Shown here: positions 62,802-64,000 of the stretch, piece after piece | How the letters are laid out: every line of letters starts with the position of its first letter | Position numbering within the stretch: position 1 is the first letter of the stretch | NCBI RefSeq assembly: GCF_013373865.1 | Contig: NC_050471.1 | Coordinates: 9,630,050-9,694,049, forward strand | Source: Monomorium pharaonis | Taxonomy: Eukaryota > Arthropoda > Insecta > Hymenoptera > Formicidae | Length of the DNA: 64,000 nt | Reading direction: 5' to 3' | Notes under the pieces: generated by a model | Databases searched by the model: none | Told to the model about the DNA's origin: nothing | Seen by the model: the letters and a program-made list of their open reading frames with translations, nothing else | Program-made: the position numbers and the translations under genes

Positions 62802-63071
62802 AAATAGAAATACATAAACTTTAAACACATAAACACGTTTTCTTTACAGGATAAGTTTGTTATGGAAACTCCAGGTGGTGGTGGTTACGGTTCCGTTTGC
62901 GAAGATAAGCAAGCTGATAGATTTTCAGTTTATACAAAAAATTACGGTTGTCAACAACTAACAGCAGGATTTGCATCAAAATATAAAGATTCAAAATCTG
63001 ACAAAAGTCTGCATAATTTTACAGAACGCGGAAGTGTTTTTCAGTATCGTATGGCCCAGGAATCTGTTTAA
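54487..63071 (+). CDS. OPLAH: 5-oxoprolinase (ATP-hydrolysing)
   Basis: Twenty-one coding exons: 54487-54651, 55011-55196, 55459-55697, 55888-56050, 56200-56285, 56379-56580, 56721-56981, 57121-57231, 57554-57755, 57833-58052, 58124-58262, 58358-58635, 58724-58984, 59144-59249, 59319-59486, 59637-59884, 60239-60350, 60434-60658, 60944-61125, 61306-61465 and 62850-63071. They total 3936 bases, giving 1311 residues, near the ~1288 of the human enzyme. The HyuA-like half (about 1-740) has the ATPase-fold motifs DRGGTFTD (11-18) and GFDMGGTSTDVS (313-324). The HyuB-like half starts near residue 745 (RTSISTNIKERLDFSCA) and ends in the Gly-rich TPGGGGYG (about 1245-1252). The cytosolic homodimer hydrolyses 5-oxo-L-proline to glutamate with ATP in the gamma-glutamyl cycle (EC 3.5.2.9). 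All exon phases agree; no frameshift or lost motif was seen. Intron 20 (1.38 kb) is far longer than the rest. Confidence 0.96.
62012..62050. repeat. 9-bp tandem repeat (TTTTAATAC)n
   Basis: About four tandem copies in intron 20 of the 5-oxoprolinase gene. Confidence 0.9.
62768..62799. repeat. (GT)n microsatellite
   Basis: About 16 uninterrupted GT units, 50 bases upstream of the last 5-oxoprolinase acceptor. Confidence 0.95.
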
Positions 63072-63626
63072 AACTTAAAATTATTGTCCTAAGCACGTAT
63101 AGGACGAATTGTATAAGAAAGTTGCCAATATTGGCATAATTTCCTTAAAATGGCATTAATAATATTAATATTGTCATTATATATTTTTAAGCAAATATAT
63201 ATATTATAATAAATGTTTTCCAAAATTTTAATTTTGTATGTTATTATTATAATTCTAAATTTTTTATATTTCTCATGCAATCCTTTATTCTCGTGCAATC
63301 TCTATTTGTTTTTGTTATTTGGTATCGTGACTTTCAAACCAATTAATTCGCATTCTCGAGAAATCGTCAATTTTCCCAGAGAAATCAAATTTCTCTTTGC
63401 TATGGTTAATTTCCTCGATTTACCAGTTCGTTCGATTTGCAGCAGATGCAAGATGGCCGTCGTTTCATTTCCGGCACGAGTAATTATTGACCGAAATGTC
63501 ACTGTGCTGACCTACATAGCACTAAAATTATGATCACATTTCCGTAAAATGTTGTCCAAGATGTTTCCTAATAAAACTTCATAATAAAATCTTTTTTGTA
63601 ATTTTTTTACGAAAGAAATGTAAAAA
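63072..63626. other. 3' flank of 5-oxoprolinase
   Basis: AT-rich DNA with a likely polyadenylation hexamer (AATAAA) near 63208. A short palindrome GCCAATATTGGC lies at 63123-63134. No further gene is recognised. ORFs here lack domains. Confidence 0.5.
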
Positions 63627-64000
63627 TCTATATAAATAAAAATGTAAATGTTTGTTCGTCATCTAAGATCTCCGTTTAGTTTTTCACCGATTGCTTTGAA
63701 ATTTTGACACAACGTTGCATTCGTAACCGAGAGTGTTTTTATGGGGTCTGATTTTGAAAATACGTGTGTTTCAAAAATAATAGCCATAATTTAAGTGTAA
63801 AAAATAATTTTTTATTAATATTATTGAAATTTTGACCCATTGAGACGGGGAGAGACCGGGAGAGACGAGTAGAGACGGGAAGAGACCAGGAGAGACGGAA
63901 AGAGACCGGGAGTGACGGGGAGAGACGGGGAGAGACGGGGAGAGACGGGGAGAGACCGGGAGAGACGGGGAGAGACGGGGAGAGACGGGTAAAGACCAGG
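63627..64000 (+). mobile_element. Helitron-like element, truncated by the window end
   Basis: It starts TCTATATAAATAAAAATG after an A, followed by TTTGTTCGTC and a CCGATTGCTTTGAAATTTTG block. These resemble the 5' portions of insect non-autonomous Helitron/Helentron elements, which often carry an internal minisatellite, as seen here from 63842. The similarity judgement is from memory, and the 3' end is outside the window. Confidence 0.35.
63842..64000. repeat. 10-bp minisatellite, unit GGGGAGAGAC
   Basis: About 16 tandem copies with scattered substitutions (GGGGAGAGAC, GGGAGAGACC and variants), running off the right edge of the window. Its G/A strand bias is extreme. Confidence 0.95.

Overview
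The window looks like nuclear DNA from an insect, most likely a hymenopteran and plausibly an ant. The genes have short GT-AG introns in AT-rich DNA, the predicted proteins are clearly insect or animal orthologues, CpG-rich islands alternate with very AT-rich stretches, and small palindromic transposons and microsatellites are frequent. The species call is inference. No prokaryotic, organellar or viral genes were seen, and no tRNA, rRNA or CRISPR array.

Layout. From 1 to about 15.4 kb there is no convincing coding gene: AT-rich DNA broken by CpG-rich islands (about 1.8-2.1, 2.6-4.8, 6.4-6.9, 8.2-9.6 and 12.4-14 kb), possibly regulatory DNA for the transcription factor that follows. At 15.5-16.5 kb (minus) lies an intronless C/EBP bZIP gene with a tiny upstream ORF and a stop codon fused to a CAG repeat. 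At 21.7-22.4 kb (plus) is a two-exon gene for a 127-residue BTB-only protein, lolal/batman. At 26.7-31.3 kb (minus) is an eight-exon alpha-arrestin gene. At 35.0-37.3 kb (plus) is a five-exon R-SNARE of the VAMP4 type (141 aa). At 40.6-51.0 kb (plus) is a thirteen-exon FATP/SLC27 very-long-chain acyl-CoA synthetase (628 aa). At 54.5-63.1 kb (plus) is a twenty-one-exon ATP-dependent 5-oxoprolinase (1311 aa). In every multi-exon model the summed coding exons are an exact multiple of three and junction phases agree.

Between and inside the genes are at least five families of short palindromic elements (MITEs), three present more than once, plus a ~100-bp-arm near-perfect hairpin upstream of VAMP4, a ~750-bp terminal-inverted-repeat element upstream of FATP, and a Helitron-like end with a 10-bp minisatellite at the right edge.

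The genes do not form one pathway. They are two transcription or chromatin regulators (C/EBP, Lolal), two membrane-trafficking proteins (alpha-arrestin, VAMP4) and two metabolic enzymes (fatty-acid uptake and activation; glutathione-cycle 5-oxoproline hydrolysis). No clearly novel multi-gene system was found. The most interesting signals are small translational-control features of C/EBP, a GC-AG intron at a catalytic motif in FATP, a frame-preserving last intron in the arrestin, and the hairpin and MITE load.
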